Under the pieces are notes generated by a model, which worked only from the letters and a program-made list of their open reading frames with translations, made no database searches and was not told the DNA's origin. A stretch of DNA of 64,000 bases from Hydrogenophaga sp. RAC07 (GTDB lineage: Bacteria; Pseudomonadota; Gammaproteobacteria; Burkholderiales; Burkholderiaceae_C), in the NCBI RefSeq assembly GCF_001713375.1, contig NZ_CP016449.1, positions 992,001 through 1,056,000 of the forward strand, read 5' to 3'. How positions within the stretch are numbered: position 1 is the stretch's first letter; the number at the start of each line of letters is the position of its first letter. Position numbers and translations under genes: made by a program. Below are positions 24,379 to 33,516 of this stretch, piece after piece.

Positions 24379-24978
24379 GTGAGCAACCCCGCGTCCGGCG
24401 CCTTCACGGCGTCGTCCCTCCCGGCCGATGCGGTCGAGTTGGGGCGCATACAGGACGCGTGGGGCATCAAGGGCTGGGTCCGCATCCTGCCCTACAGCGC
24501 CGACACCTCGGCGCTGATCGCTTCCCCCCAATGGTTCCTTGAGCCGCCCGAAGCCCGCTTCGCGCGCGGCTTCTCGGCGTTTTCGGGTTGCGTGAGCATC
24601 GCTCTTGCCGAGGTCAAGCCGCACACCGACGGTCTGGTCGCCCAGATCGAGGGCGTGAACGACCGCAACTCGGCCGAAGCGCTCAAGGGCGTGCGCATCT
24701 ACCTGCCGCGCAGCGCCTTCCCGGCCACGCCCGAAGGTGAGTACTACTGGGTCGACCTGATCGGCCTGGACGTGGTCAACCGCGAAGGTGTGCACCTGGG
24801 CGTGGTGCGCGACTTGATGGCCACCGGGCCCAATTCCGTGCTGGTGCTCGAATACACCGACACTGTCGACGGTGTCGAGCAGGTGGCTGAACGCATGATT
24901 CCGTTCGTGGCCGCCTACATCGACGATGTGGACAAGGCGAAGCGCCGCATCACCGCCGACTGGCAAACAGATTATTAG
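24379..24978 (+). CDS. rimM: Ribosome maturation factor RimM
   Basis: 16S rRNA processing protein of 199 residues starting at a GTG (24379). The N-terminal RimM domain has VELGRIQDAWGIKGWVRILPYS; the PRC-barrel is recognised by EGEYYWVDLIGLDVVNREG, and the end reads MIPFVAAYIDDVDKAKRRITADW. It binds S19 and assists maturation of the 30S head. It follows rpsP by 16 bp. A large inverted repeat separates it from trmD. Confidence 0.96.
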   Translation: MSNPASGAFTASSLPADAVELGRIQDAWGIKGWVRILPYSADTSALIASPQWFLEPPEARFARGFSAFSGCVSIALAEVKPHTDGLVAQIEGVNDRNSAEALKGVRIYLPRSAFPATPEGEYYWVDLIGLDVVNREGVHLGVVRDLMATGPNSVLVLEYTDTVDGVEQVAERMIPFVAAYIDDVDKAKRRITADWQTDY

Positions 24979-24982
24979 GAAG

Positions 24983-25180
24983 CCCCCCTGCGCCGCTGGC
25001 GCGGCTTCCCCCCAGGGGCACGATGCCTGTGGCCCGGCAAAGCCGGTTCCACGGCATCCCTCGCATCAGACACGCACGCCGGAGAGGGCTCCCCGCACAG
25101 AGGTGCCGCGGGACTGGCTTTGCCAGACCGCAGGCGCCGTCCCCCTGGGGGGAAGCCGCGTCAGCGGCGCAGGGGGGCAC
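24983..25180. repeat. Long imperfect inverted repeat (family R2) between rimM and trmD
   Basis: Two copies of a sequence of about 80-85 bp face each other. Left (24983-25068) and right (25096-25180, inverted) share CCCCCCTGCGCCGCTG, CGCGGCTTCCCCCCAGGGG and GGCAAAGCC, with about 80% agreement by eye. It sits inside an otherwise tight ribosomal operon and would form a very stable cruciform-like RNA. No reading frame is supported in it. Confidence 0.8.
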
Positions 25181-25190
25181 AATCAAGTCC

Positions 25191-25967
25191 ATGCGCTTCG
25201 ACGTCATCACGCTGTTTCCTGAACTGTTTGCACCGTTTCTGCAACACGGCATCAACCGCCGCGCTTTTGAATCGGGTCTGGTCGACGTTCACCTCTGGAA
25301 TCCACGCGACTTTGCCGAAGGCAACTACCGCCGCGTGGACGACCGTCCGTTTGGTGGCGGTCCGGGCATGGTCATGATGGCCGAGCCCCTGTGGCAGTGC
25401 CTGCAGGCGGTGCGCGCCGAACGCGCCGAGCCCGACGACGCACGCGCGCCAGTCGTGTTGTTTTCCCCCATTGGCGAAGCCCTCAACCACGCCGGCGTTG
25501 AACGCTGGTCTGCCAGCCAGGGTGCCGTTCTGCTGTGTGGCCGTTACGAAGGCATCGACCAGCGTTTCATCGACGCCTGTGTCGACCAGCAGATCAGCCT
25601 GGGTGATTTCGTGCTCTCGGGTGGCGAAATCGCTGCCATGGCGCTGCTCGATGCCGTGGCGCGCCTGCAGCCCGGTGTGCTGAGTGACGAAGGCAGCCAC
25701 CAGCAGGACAGCTTCAACCCCGCGCTCGACGGTCTGCTCGACAGCCCTCACCACACGCGCCCCGAGGTCTGGCAGGGGCCGCAAGGTCCGATGCCGGTGC
25801 CCGAGGTGCTGCTGGGTGGTCACCACGAGCGCATTGCCCGCCACCGACGCGAGCAGAGTTTGCTGGTCACCGCACGTCAGCGGCCTGACCTGCTGACCCG
25901 CGCCCGCGAGCAGGGCTTGCTGGACGCCGCCGACCAAAGTTTCCTGCGCGCGCAGGGCTTGCTATAA
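25191..25967 (+). CDS. trmD: tRNA (guanine37-N1)-methyltransferase
   Basis: SPOUT methyltransferase of 258 residues. The knotted SAM-binding region is recognisable (LLCGRYEGIDQRFIDACVDQ, ISLGDFVLSGGEIAAMALLDA), as are MRFDVITLFPELF, NYRRVDDRPFGGGPGMVMM and the C-terminal LLGGHHERIARHRREQSL. It makes m1G37 in tRNAs reading CNN codons, preventing frameshifts. The start ATG directly follows the R2 inverted repeat, and no strong Shine-Dalgarno is visible. Confidence 0.97.
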   Translation: MRFDVITLFPELFAPFLQHGINRRAFESGLVDVHLWNPRDFAEGNYRRVDDRPFGGGPGMVMMAEPLWQCLQAVRAERAEPDDARAPVVLFSPIGEALNHAGVERWSASQGAVLLCGRYEGIDQRFIDACVDQQISLGDFVLSGGEIAAMALLDAVARLQPGVLSDEGSHQQDSFNPALDGLLDSPHHTRPEVWQGPQGPMPVPEVLLGGHHERIARHRREQSLLVTARQRPDLLTRAREQGLLDAADQSFLRAQGLL

Positions 25968-26110
25968 TCCAAGGCTTTTCGATCCTCTACCGGCCGCCGC
26001 GACCGGGTCAGCCCGCAACGTCAGCAGATCTTCTGCAAAGCGTTGGACAGGGCCCCTGCCGGATTCGTGGCCTTTAGTGCAGCGCGGGAATGATCGACGA
26101 ACAGGAAACC
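25963..26110 (+). promoter_or_regulatory. rplS promoter and leader
   Basis: TATAAT at 25963-25968 overlaps the trmD stop codon, with a weak TTCCTG 16 bp upstream. This suggests that rplS has its own promoter besides read-through. The leader of about 135 nt ends in AGGAAACC before the ATG at 26111. Confidence 0.55.
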
Positions 26111-26476
<366 letters not shown>

Positions 26477-26500
26477 GCCCTGGGTGCTCTGACATCAGAA

Positions 26501-26525
26501 AGCCGCTCTCCGGAGCGGCTTTTTT
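26501..26525 (+). terminator. Rho-independent terminator of the rpsP-rplS operon
   Basis: The 8-bp stem AGCCGCTC/GAGCGGCT (26501-26508, 26513-26520) with a TCCG loop is followed by TTTTT. It is correctly placed after rplS. Confidence 0.9.
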
Positions 26526-26550
26526 GCGTCTGGCCTATGCTCGGCAATCC

Positions 26551-27228
26551 ATGACCCAACTGTTGCCCGCGTTCGATCCCCGCCTGGTGCCCATCGTCAA
26601 CGCAGAAGAGATCACGCATCCCGCCCACCCGGAACGCCTCACCGCCCACGGCTTGCGCGAGCTGTTCGCCAACCCACCGGTCTGGACGCCAGAGTTGGTG
26701 CGCGAGATCAAGTTCGCCAACCGGGCACCTGCGCATGCGGCCGTGATGTTGCCGCTGGTGATGCGCGACGAGCTCACCTTGCTGCTCACCCAGCGCACGG
26801 CCCACCTCTCCACCCATTCGGGCCAGATCGCCTTGCCCGGCGGCAAGATCGATCCCACCGACGCCGACCCCACCGCTGCGGCGTTGCGCGAGACGTTTGA
26901 AGAGATCGGCATTCCGCCCGAGCGCATCGAGGTGCTCGGCACGCTGCCGGTGTACGTCACGGGCACCTCGTTCATCGTCACCCCGGTGGTGGGGCTGGTG
27001 GAGCCGGGGTTCGAGCTGGTGCCCAACCCGCACGAGGTGGACGACGTGTTCGAGGTGCCCCTGTCGTTCCTCATGAACCCGCTGCACCACCGCCGGCACG
27101 CGTTCGACTTCGAAGGCGTGGTGCGCGAGTGGTATTCCATGCCCTACCAGGACGGGGACCAGGAACGCTTCATCTGGGGCGCCACGGCCGGCATGCTGCG
27201 CAACTTCTACCGCATGCTCAGCGCCTGA
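26551..27228 (+). CDS. CoA pyrophosphatase (Nudix, NudL-type)
   Basis: Nudix hydrolase of 225 residues. The NudL signature LTQRTAHLSTHSGQIALPGG leads into the Nudix box GGKIDPTDADPTAAALRETFEEIGI, whose E-x2-E-E motif binds Mg. Family members cleave coenzyme A and its derivatives to phosphopantetheine and 3',5'-ADP. The start MTQLLPAFDP is chosen because the terminator lies upstream. A longer than usual N-terminus (about 60 residues) precedes the domain. Confidence 0.93.
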   Translation: MTQLLPAFDPRLVPIVNAEEITHPAHPERLTAHGLRELFANPPVWTPELVREIKFANRAPAHAAVMLPLVMRDELTLLLTQRTAHLSTHSGQIALPGGKIDPTDADPTAAALRETFEEIGIPPERIEVLGTLPVYVTGTSFIVTPVVGLVEPGFELVPNPHEVDDVFEVPLSFLMNPLHHRRHAFDFEGVVREWYSMPYQDGDQERFIWGATAGMLRNFYRMLSA

Positions 27229-27272
27229 GTGGCCACGCTGGCGTGCGCTGTGCAGGCCACTATGATCGACCC

Positions 27273-28202
27273 ATGGGTTTTTTCGCCATCCTCATTGCCT
27301 TGCTGCTGGAGCAGGCGCGTCCACTGGCCTACGACAACGTGGTGCATGCCGCGCTGCGCGGCTGGTCTCGCACGGTTCGCCGCAACCTGGACGCGGGCGA
27401 GTCTTCGCACGGCTGGGTCGCCTGGTCGCTGGCCGTGGGTGTGCCCGCCGTCACCGCGGCACTGGTGCACTGGGGCCTCTGGTGGTTCAGTTCGGTGCTG
27501 GCCTTTGTGTGGATGGTGGCGGTGCTCTACGTGACCTTGGGCTTTCGCCAGTTCAGTCACCACTTCAGCGAAATCCGCAACGCGCTCGAAGAGGGCAACG
27601 ATGCGCTGGCGCGCGAGAAGCTGGCCGAATGGCTGCGGGTCGATGCCTCCAGCCTGCCGCGCAGTGAGCTGTTGCGCCAGGTGATCGAACACTCGGTGCT
27701 GTCGGCGCACCGCCATGTGTTCGGTGTGCTGGTGTGTTTTGTGGTGTTCTGGGCCCTGGGGCTCGGGCCCGCAGGCGCGGTGTTTTACCGCTCGGCCGAG
27801 TACCTGTCGCGCAACTGGCGCGCGCGCCCCGATGGCACGCCGAGCGTGGCCCTGCAGCACGCCGCCGCCAAGGCCTGGGCCTTTGTCGACCATGTGCCCG
27901 CGCGCGTGACGGCGCTGGGCTTTGCGGTGGTGGGCAACTTCGAGGAAGCCGTGGCCAGCTGGCGCGGCGACGCTGTGCGCTTCGCACCGGGCAGCAACGG
28001 TGTGGTGCTGGCCGCCACCTCGGGCGCACTCAACGTGCGCCTCACGCCACAGCCGGATCCTTCCGTGGTGCCCGAAGAGGGCGATCCCGGCAGCCGGCCC
28101 GAGCCGCAGCTGGCGCATCTCGGCAGCGTCGTGGGGCTGGTGTGGCGCGCGGTGGTGTTGTGGATGCTGCTGCTCGCGCTGGTCACGCTCGCGCGCTTCT
28201 GA
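27273..28202 (+). CDS. CobD/CbiB-like membrane protein
   Basis: Membrane protein of 309 residues beginning MGFFAILIALLLEQARPLAY and matching the CobD/CbiB family in layout: EKLAEWLRVDASSLPRSELL, RQVIEHSVLSAHRHVFGVL and a terminal helix VVLWMLLLALVTLARF. True CbiB makes adenosylcobinamide phosphate, but this short version is common in Burkholderiales without cobalamin genes, and none are adjacent, so it may have another role. It is 44 bp downstream of the Nudix gene. Confidence 0.8.
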   Translation: MGFFAILIALLLEQARPLAYDNVVHAALRGWSRTVRRNLDAGESSHGWVAWSLAVGVPAVTAALVHWGLWWFSSVLAFVWMVAVLYVTLGFRQFSHHFSEIRNALEEGNDALAREKLAEWLRVDASSLPRSELLRQVIEHSVLSAHRHVFGVLVCFVVFWALGLGPAGAVFYRSAEYLSRNWRARPDGTPSVALQHAAAKAWAFVDHVPARVTALGFAVVGNFEEAVASWRGDAVRFAPGSNGVVLAATSGALNVRLTPQPDPSVVPEEGDPGSRPEPQLAHLGSVVGLVWRAVVLWMLLLALVTLARF

Positions 28203-28220
28203 AACCGCGCCCGACCCGGT

Positions 28221-29168
28221 TCAGTACTTGCGTTTGTCGGACAGCTCGGCGAACAACTCGCGGTACAGCCGGTAGCGGTTCTCGCTGATTGCCAGCGGAT
28301 CGCCCCCGGTCACTTCTGCGTCACCCGTCTGCACATGCGCCACCACCGCACAGCCTGGCTCGTGCAGGTGGGTGCAGTTGTAGAAGCGGCAACTGCCCAG
28401 CGTGGCGTTCAGGTCGGGCATCAAGTGCGCGAGCTGCATGGGTTCGATGTGGTTCAGTCCAAATTCCTGAAAACCGGGTGAGTCGATCAGCGCGGTGGTG
28501 CGGGCTTCGTCCACCCAGTACCAACTGGTGCTGGTGGTCGTGTGTTTGCCCGAGTTCAGCGCGCGCGAAATCTCGCCGGTGAGCGCCTTGGCCGTGGGCA
28601 CCAGGCGGTTCACCAACGTGCTCTTGCCCACGCCCGACGGGCCCAGCACCAGCGTGCGCTGGCCGGCCAGGCGCTGCTGCAGTGCGTCCAGGCCATCGTC
28701 ACCCCCGGCGTCCTGGCCTTCGGCCTTCAGGCGCAGCGGCATCACCTTGCAACCCATGCGTCGGTAGGGATCGAGCCGCGCCCAGGCGCGGTCAAACGCG
28801 GGCTGCAGGTCGCTCTTGTTGAGCACGATCAGCACCTCGATGCGCTCGGCCTGCGCGGCGATCAGGGCGCGCGCCAGCTGGCTCTCGGAAAACTCGGGGT
28901 CTGCCGCCACCAGCACCAGCACCTGGTCGAGGTTGGCCGCGAACGACTTGGTGCGCATCTCGTCCTGCCGGTAGAACAGGTTGCGCCGTTCGTTCACGCG
29001 CTCGATGCTGCCTTCGTCGCCAGTGATCTGCCACTGCACCTGATCACCGACCACCACCGGGTTCTTCTTGCCCCGGGGATGGCAGATGCGGCGTTCGCCG
29101 TTGGCGCTTTCCACCATGCAGTGGCGACCGTGCGCAGCCACCACCAGACCGGTCTGCAGATCGGCCAT
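28221..29168 (-). CDS. rsgA: Ribosome small subunit-dependent GTPase A
   Basis: Circularly permuted GTPase of 315 residues: an OB-fold (LVVAAHGRHCMVES, HPRGKKNPVVVGD), then G4 LNKSDL, G1 LGPSGVGKSTLVNRL, G3 DSPGFQEFGL, and the zinc knuckle CRFYNCTHLHEPGC. RsgA checks late 30S subunits and releases RbfA. Its ATG overlaps the stop of the pterin dehydratase gene, forming a three-gene leftward unit with the M48 protease gene. Confidence 0.97.
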   Translation of the reverse strand: MADLQTGLVVAAHGRHCMVESANGERRICHPRGKKNPVVVGDQVQWQITGDEGSIERVNERRNLFYRQDEMRTKSFAANLDQVLVLVAADPEFSESQLARALIAAQAERIEVLIVLNKSDLQPAFDRAWARLDPYRRMGCKVMPLRLKAEGQDAGGDDGLDALQQRLAGQRTLVLGPSGVGKSTLVNRLVPTAKALTGEISRALNSGKHTTTSTSWYWVDEARTTALIDSPGFQEFGLNHIEPMQLAHLMPDLNATLGSCRFYNCTHLHEPGCAVVAHVQTGDAEVTGGDPLAISENRYRLYRELFAELSDKRKY

Positions 29169-29488
29169 CAGGCCTTCTGCAGTGCGTCCACCGCACCTGC
29201 ACAGTGGAAGTCGCTCACCGAGATGCCACCCACATCGTGCGTGTTGAAGCGCACCGTGCAGCGGCTGTAGCCCAGGGCCAGGTCGGGGTGGTGGTCTTCG
29301 CGGTGGGCGATCCAGGCCACGGCGTTCACGAACGCCATGGTCTCGTGGAAATTGGTGAAGGTGAAGGCCTTCTCCAGCGCTCCGTCAATCAGCTTCCAGC
29401 CTTGGGCAGACTCGCCGTTGAGCTGGGTGAGCTGGCTCACGATTTCGGTGGCCGACAGGGCGCGGCGGTTCTGGTGGATGGGGTTCAT
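29168..29488 (-). CDS. 4a-hydroxytetrahydrobiopterin dehydratase
   Basis: Pterin-4a-carbinolamine dehydratase of 106 residues with the active-site motif HREDHHPDLALGYSRCTVRF (three catalytic His) and FTFTNFHETMAFVNAVAWIA upstream. It recycles the pterin cofactor of phenylalanine hydroxylase, though no hydroxylase gene is nearby; some family members have other roles. It lies between the M48 protease gene (8-bp gap) and rsgA. Confidence 0.93.
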   Translation of the reverse strand: MNPIHQNRRALSATEIVSQLTQLNGESAQGWKLIDGALEKAFTFTNFHETMAFVNAVAWIAHREDHHPDLALGYSRCTVRFNTHDVGGISVSDFHCAGAVDALQKA

Positions 29489-29496
29489 GGAGGTCT

Positions 29497-30762
29497 TCAG
29501 GCAGCGGCTTGCAGGCGCGACAAACGCTCGCTCGCCGGTGGGTGGGAGTAGTAGAAGCGCGCGTACACCGGGTCGGGCGTGAGCGTGCTGGCGTTGTCTT
29601 TGTAGAGCTTGAGCAGTGCGCTGGCGAGATCGGGTCCGTTGGTGTGTTCCACGGCGTAGGCGTCGGCCTCGAACTCGTGTTTGCGAGACAGCTGCGCCAT
29701 CAGCGGCGACAGGAAAAAGGTGAGCAGTGGCACCACCATCATGAACAGGATGAGCGCCAACGCGTTGTTGGGCGTGTCCAGCGACGGCATGACACCCAGG
29801 CCGCTGTAGAACCAGGCCTGACTCGACACCCAGCCCAGCAAGGCAAAGCCCGCCAGACTCAGCGAAAACATGAGCACGATGCGTTTGATGATGTGACGGC
29901 GCTTGTAGTGGCCGAGCTCGTGCGCGAGCACGGCGTCGATCTCTTCGGGGTTGAGCTGTTTGAGCAGGGTGTCGAAAAACACCACGCGCTTGGCCGCGCC
30001 GAAGCCGGTGAAGTAGGCGTTGGCGTGTGCGCTGCGCTTGCTGCCGTCCATGACGAACAGGCCCTTGGCGGCGAACCCGCAGCGCTGCATGAGTGCGTTC
30101 ACGCGGGCCTTGAGCGTTTCGTCGGCCAGCGGCTCGAATTTGTTGAACAGCGGCGCGATCACGGTGGGATAGAGCACCAGGGCGAGCAGATTGAACACCA
30201 TCCAGGCACCCCAGGCCCACAGCCACCACACCGGGCCGGCAGCACCCATGAGCCAAAGCACCAGCGCGGCGATCGGCAGGCCGATCAGTGCGCCGACCAG
30301 CGCGCCCTTGAGCAAGTCACCCAGCCAGAGCCCGGCGGTCATCTTGTTGAAGCCGAAGCGTTCTTCAATGCGGAAAGTGGCGTACCAGCCCAGCGGCAGT
30401 GTGATCAGGCCGCCGATGACGGCAAACGAACCCAGCAGAGCCAGCTGTTGAACCATGCCGCCGCCCAGGAGTGACAGCAGTGTCTGGTTGAGCCAGTCGA
30501 GGCCCCCCAACAGCGTCCAGGCCAGCAGCAGCGCGGCGTCAATGGCGATCTCGAGCATGCCGAAGCGCGTCTTGGTGATCGTGTAGTCGGCGGCCTTCTG
30601 GTGGGCGGCCACCGAGATGGTGCCGCTGAAGGCCGCCGGCACCGTGCCGCGGTGGCGGGCCACGTGGCGGATCTGCCGGCTCGCGAGCACGGTGCGAATG
30701 ACCAGGCCGAGCACCAGCAGGGCGCAGAAGAGGGCTGTGAAGGCAAACGAGGCGGTGTCCAT
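29497..30762 (-). CDS. M48 family metalloprotease (Ste24-like)
   Basis: Integral-membrane zinc protease of 421 residues. The zinc motif HELGH appears in [14 protein letters not shown] (about residue 275), with a downstream Glu ligand in [15 protein letters not shown]. Several helices precede it, and the N-terminal CAAX-protease type domain ([20 protein letters not shown]) is kept. In bacteria this class takes part in membrane-protein quality control; prenyl-protein substrates are absent. It begins the leftward unit with the dehydratase gene and rsgA, divergent from orn. Confidence 0.92.
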   Translation of the reverse strand: MDTASFAFTALFCALLVLGLVIRTVLASRQIRHVARHRGTVPAAFSGTISVAAHQKAADYTITKTRFGMLEIAIDAALLLAWTLLGGLDWLNQTLLSLLGGGMVQQLALLGSFAVIGGLITLPLGWYATFRIEERFGFNKMTAGLWLGDLLKGALVGALIGLPIAALVLWLMGAAGPVWWLWAWGAWMVFNLLALVLYPTVIAPLFNKFEPLADETLKARVNALMQRCGFAAKGLFVMDGSKRSAHANAYFTGFGAAKRVVFFDTLLKQLNPEEIDAVLAHELGHYKRRHIIKRIVLMFSLSLAGFALLGWVSSQAWFYSGLGVMPSLDTPNNALALILFMMVVPLLTFFLSPLMAQLSRKHEFEADAYAVEHTNGPDLASALLKLYKDNASTLTPDPVYARFYYSHPPASERLSRLQAAA

Positions 30763-30863
30763 GGGTGGGGAGTCTATCGAAGAGCGCCTGCGCCAGACGC
30801 TTCAAGGGCCATGCCCAGCCCCTGCCTGGGCGGGCCATTCTGCCGATCGGTGAAAATCGCAGG

Positions 30864-31469
30864 ATGACTTCAGCCCCCACCCCGGCCGACACGGCCCTGG
30901 CGACCGCCGCCACCGACACCCCCACCCTCGCCAAAAGCGACCAGAACCTGGTCTGGATCGACTGCGAGATGAGCGGCCTGGACCCCGAGAAGGAACGCCT
31001 GCTGGAGATCGCGGTGATCATCACCGGTCCAAACCTCACCCCGCGCATTGAAGGCCCGGTGCTCGTGATTCACCAGAGCGACGCGGTGCTGGGCGCCATG
31101 GACAACTGGAACAAGGGCACACACGGCAAAAGCGGTCTGATCGACAAGGTCAAGGCCAGCACGGTGACCGAAGAGCAGGCTCAGGCCGAGTTGCTGGCGT
31201 TCATCGGCAAGTACGTGCCCCGCAGCGGCTCGCCCATGTGCGGCAACACCATCAGCCAGGACCGCCGCTTCCTCGTGAAGTACATGCCCAAGCTGGAGGC
31301 CTACTTCCACTACCGCTGCCTGGACGTGAGCACGCTCAAGGAGCTGGCCAAACGCTGGCGGCCCGAGGTGTACGACGCCTTCAAGAAGCACCAGAAACAC
31401 ACCGCGCTGGCCGATGTGCATGAGTCCATCGACGAGCTGGAACACTACCGCACGCACTTCCTGCGCTGA
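30864..31469 (+). CDS. orn: Oligoribonuclease
   Basis: DEDDh 3'-5' exonuclease of 201 residues that degrades di- and short oligoribonucleotides, including pGpG. Motifs: [20 protein letters not shown] (ExoI), [19 protein letters not shown] (ExoII) and [17 protein letters not shown] (ExoIII with the catalytic His). About 25 extra N-terminal residues ([20 protein letters not shown]) precede the core; a downstream start is possible, but the ATG has an AGG nearby. Confidence 0.96.
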   Translation: MTSAPTPADTALATAATDTPTLAKSDQNLVWIDCEMSGLDPEKERLLEIAVIITGPNLTPRIEGPVLVIHQSDAVLGAMDNWNKGTHGKSGLIDKVKASTVTEEQAQAELLAFIGKYVPRSGSPMCGNTISQDRRFLVKYMPKLEAYFHYRCLDVSTLKELAKRWRPEVYDAFKKHQKHTALADVHESIDELEHYRTHFLR

Positions 31470-31555
31470 GCGTGCAGGCCCTGTCTCATCGGCTGCCCAG
31501 CCGATGGGCATCCCGGACCCACATGACAGAATCGTGACCTTCACGCGAGATTCAC

Positions 31556-33151
31556 ATGCCCAAAAAAGCCCGTAGCAGCTTCATTTCCAAGCACCAGGAG
31601 GCCCTGCAACTGGGTGCTGCGGTGTTGTTCCTGATCCTGGTGGGGGTGTACGCCTCGCTCACCGGTGCCTCCACCATCGGACTCACCTCCTCGGCGGTGT
31701 GGTTGCTGATCGTGGCCGCCAGTGTGGGCGCCTACATGGCCATGAACATCGGTGCCAACGACGTGGCCAACAACATGGGCCCGGCGGTGGGCTCGGGTGC
31801 CATGACCATGGGCTGGGCCATCGTGGTGGCGGCCGTGTTCGAAGCACTCGGCGCCATCGTCGCGGGGGGCGACGTGGTCGGCACCATCAAGGGCGGCATC
31901 ATCGACCCGGCCGCCATCAACGACCCCGCGCTGTTCGCCTGGGTCATGTTCTCGGCGCTGCTGGCCGGTGCACTCTGGCTCAACCTGGCCACTGCGTTGG
32001 GTGCGCCGGTGTCCACCACCCACTCCATCATCGGCGCCGTCATGGGCGCGGGCATCGCAGCGGGCGGTTGGGGCCTGGTCAACTGGGACACTATCGGCGC
32101 CATCGTCATCAGCTGGGTGATCTCGCCGCTCATGGGCGGGGCACTCGCCGCGGGTTTCCTCTACCTCATCAAGCGCAGCGTGACCTACCGCAGCGACAAG
32201 ACGGATGCCGCCAGCCGCGTGGTGCCGGTGCTCATTTCGCTCATGGTCTGGGCCTACACCACCTACATGCTGCTCAAGGGCGTGAGCCAGTTGGTCAAGG
32301 TCGGCTTCCTGACCGCCCTGGCCATCGGCCTCGTGGTGTCCGTGGTCGTGTGGTGGCTGATCCGCAGGCCGATTGCGCGCATGGCCGTTCGGCAGGACAA
32401 CAGCAAGGACGGCGTGAACCGCCTGTTCACCTGGCCGCTGATCTGCTCGGCCGCACTGCTGAGTTTTGCGCACGGCGCCAACGACGTGGCCAACGCCATC
32501 GGACCGCTGGCGGCGATCTACGAAGCGGTGAAAGAGGGCGCCATCGCCACCAAGGCGGGCACGCCGATGTGGATCATGGTGCTCGGTGCGCTGGGCCTGG
32601 CGGTCGGTCTGGCGCTGTATGGCGCGCGGCTGATTCGCACGGTGGGCAAGGAGATCACCGAGCTCGACAACATGCGCGCCTACTCGATCGCCATGTCGGC
32701 CACGCTCACCGTGATCGTCGCCTCGCAGCTCGGCATGCCCGTGTCCACCACTCACATCTCCATCGGCGCGGTGTTTGGCGTGGGGTTCTTGCGCGAGCTG
32801 CTCAAGGTGAACTACGCCAAGATGGAAGCGGTGGTGTTTGCCGGCCACCAAGGTGCCGACCGTGCCGAGGTCGAGGCCTACCTGCACCGCTTCGAAGCGG
32901 CCGAGGTGCAGGAGAAAAAACGCATGCTGGCCGAGATGAAGCGCCGCACCAAACAGCGCGAAGCGACACAAACCGCCGAGGGTGCCCTGCTGGCGAAGAA
33001 GGAACAGCGCGCCATGAAGAAGGCGATCAAGAAAGAGATCGTCAAGCGCTCGGCCGTCATGCGCATCGTGGCCGCGTGGATCGTCACCGTGCCCGCCACG
33101 GCGGTGCTCGCGGCCATTCTTTTCTACGTCGTTCGGGCCGTGCTCAGCTGA
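31556..33151 (+). CDS. Inorganic phosphate transporter, PiT family
   Basis: Low-affinity metal-phosphate symporter of 531 residues. The two PiT signatures are present: MNIGANDVANNMGPAVGSGA (about residue 63) and HGANDVANAIGPLAAIYEAV (about residue 305). About ten helices are interrupted by a cytoplasmic, charged coiled stretch near residues 430-490 (KKRMLAEMKRRTKQREATQT ... KKAIKKEIVKR), longer than in E. coli PitA. The start is at ATG 31556. A small hairpin follows the stop. Confidence 0.95.
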   Translation: MPKKARSSFISKHQEALQLGAAVLFLILVGVYASLTGASTIGLTSSAVWLLIVAASVGAYMAMNIGANDVANNMGPAVGSGAMTMGWAIVVAAVFEALGAIVAGGDVVGTIKGGIIDPAAINDPALFAWVMFSALLAGALWLNLATALGAPVSTTHSIIGAVMGAGIAAGGWGLVNWDTIGAIVISWVISPLMGGALAAGFLYLIKRSVTYRSDKTDAASRVVPVLISLMVWAYTTYMLLKGVSQLVKVGFLTALAIGLVVSVVVWWLIRRPIARMAVRQDNSKDGVNRLFTWPLICSAALLSFAHGANDVANAIGPLAAIYEAVKEGAIATKAGTPMWIMVLGALGLAVGLALYGARLIRTVGKEITELDNMRAYSIAMSATLTVIVASQLGMPVSTTHISIGAVFGVGFLRELLKVNYAKMEAVVFAGHQGADRAEVEAYLHRFEAAEVQEKKRMLAEMKRRTKQREATQTAEGALLAKKEQRAMKKAIKKEIVKRSAVMRIVAAWIVTVPATAVLAAILFYVVRAVLS

Positions 33152-33162
33152 TGAAAAAGAAT

Positions 33163-33182
33163 CTTCAGGGTTTTCCCTGAAG
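33163..33182 (+). repeat. Short hairpin between the phosphate transporter and helicase promoter
   Basis: CTTCAGGG-TTTT-CCCTGAAG is a perfect 8-bp stem 12 bp after the transporter stop. No T-run follows, so it is at best a weak terminator. It overlaps the -35 region of the next promoter. Confidence 0.5.
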
Positions 33183-33189
33183 ATCGGGC

Positions 33190-33516
33190 TATAATCAGCG
33201 GCTTCGCAGGCAACTGCGATGATTTGTGCATCTGCCTCACACACAGGCCCCCCGATTGCAACGGTGGCGCAGTCCCTCAAAGGACCGCTCCACCCGCCAG
33301 ATTCTTCAGAGTCCGGCCCAACGGATGGGGACCATTCGCTCCCAGCGTCACCGGAATCTTTCCAGGCTGACCGAAGGCGCGTAGACCGTTTGATGGTTGA
33401 TGTTTTGTAACCACGAACGGATCTAGCGCCATGGAGCGGCCACCCCACTGCGGGTCGGCTGTCCTTCCCAGCGTCTTCATTCGATCAATTGCGCATTTTT
33501 TGGCGCATGGACGAAC
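33190..33516 (+). promoter_or_regulatory. Promoter and ~310-nt leader of the DEAD-box helicase
   Basis: TATAAT at 33190-33195 is a perfect -10; the -35 is poor. This leaves an untranslated leader of about 310 nt in which I find no convincing reading frame. Just before the start codon a TGCGC/GCGCA hairpin with a T-rich loop (33490-33506) stands where a ribosome-binding site should be. Long leaders are common on cold-inducible helicase mRNAs; that role is inferred. Confidence 0.5.

Noticed and set aside
25969..26110. A tRNA or small RNA between trmD and rplS
   Set aside because: No cloverleaf could be folded by eye; it reads as a promoter and leader.
33163..33182. Hairpin as a rho-independent terminator of the phosphate transporter
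   Set aside because: No T-run follows and it overlaps the next promoter; listed only as a short hairpin.
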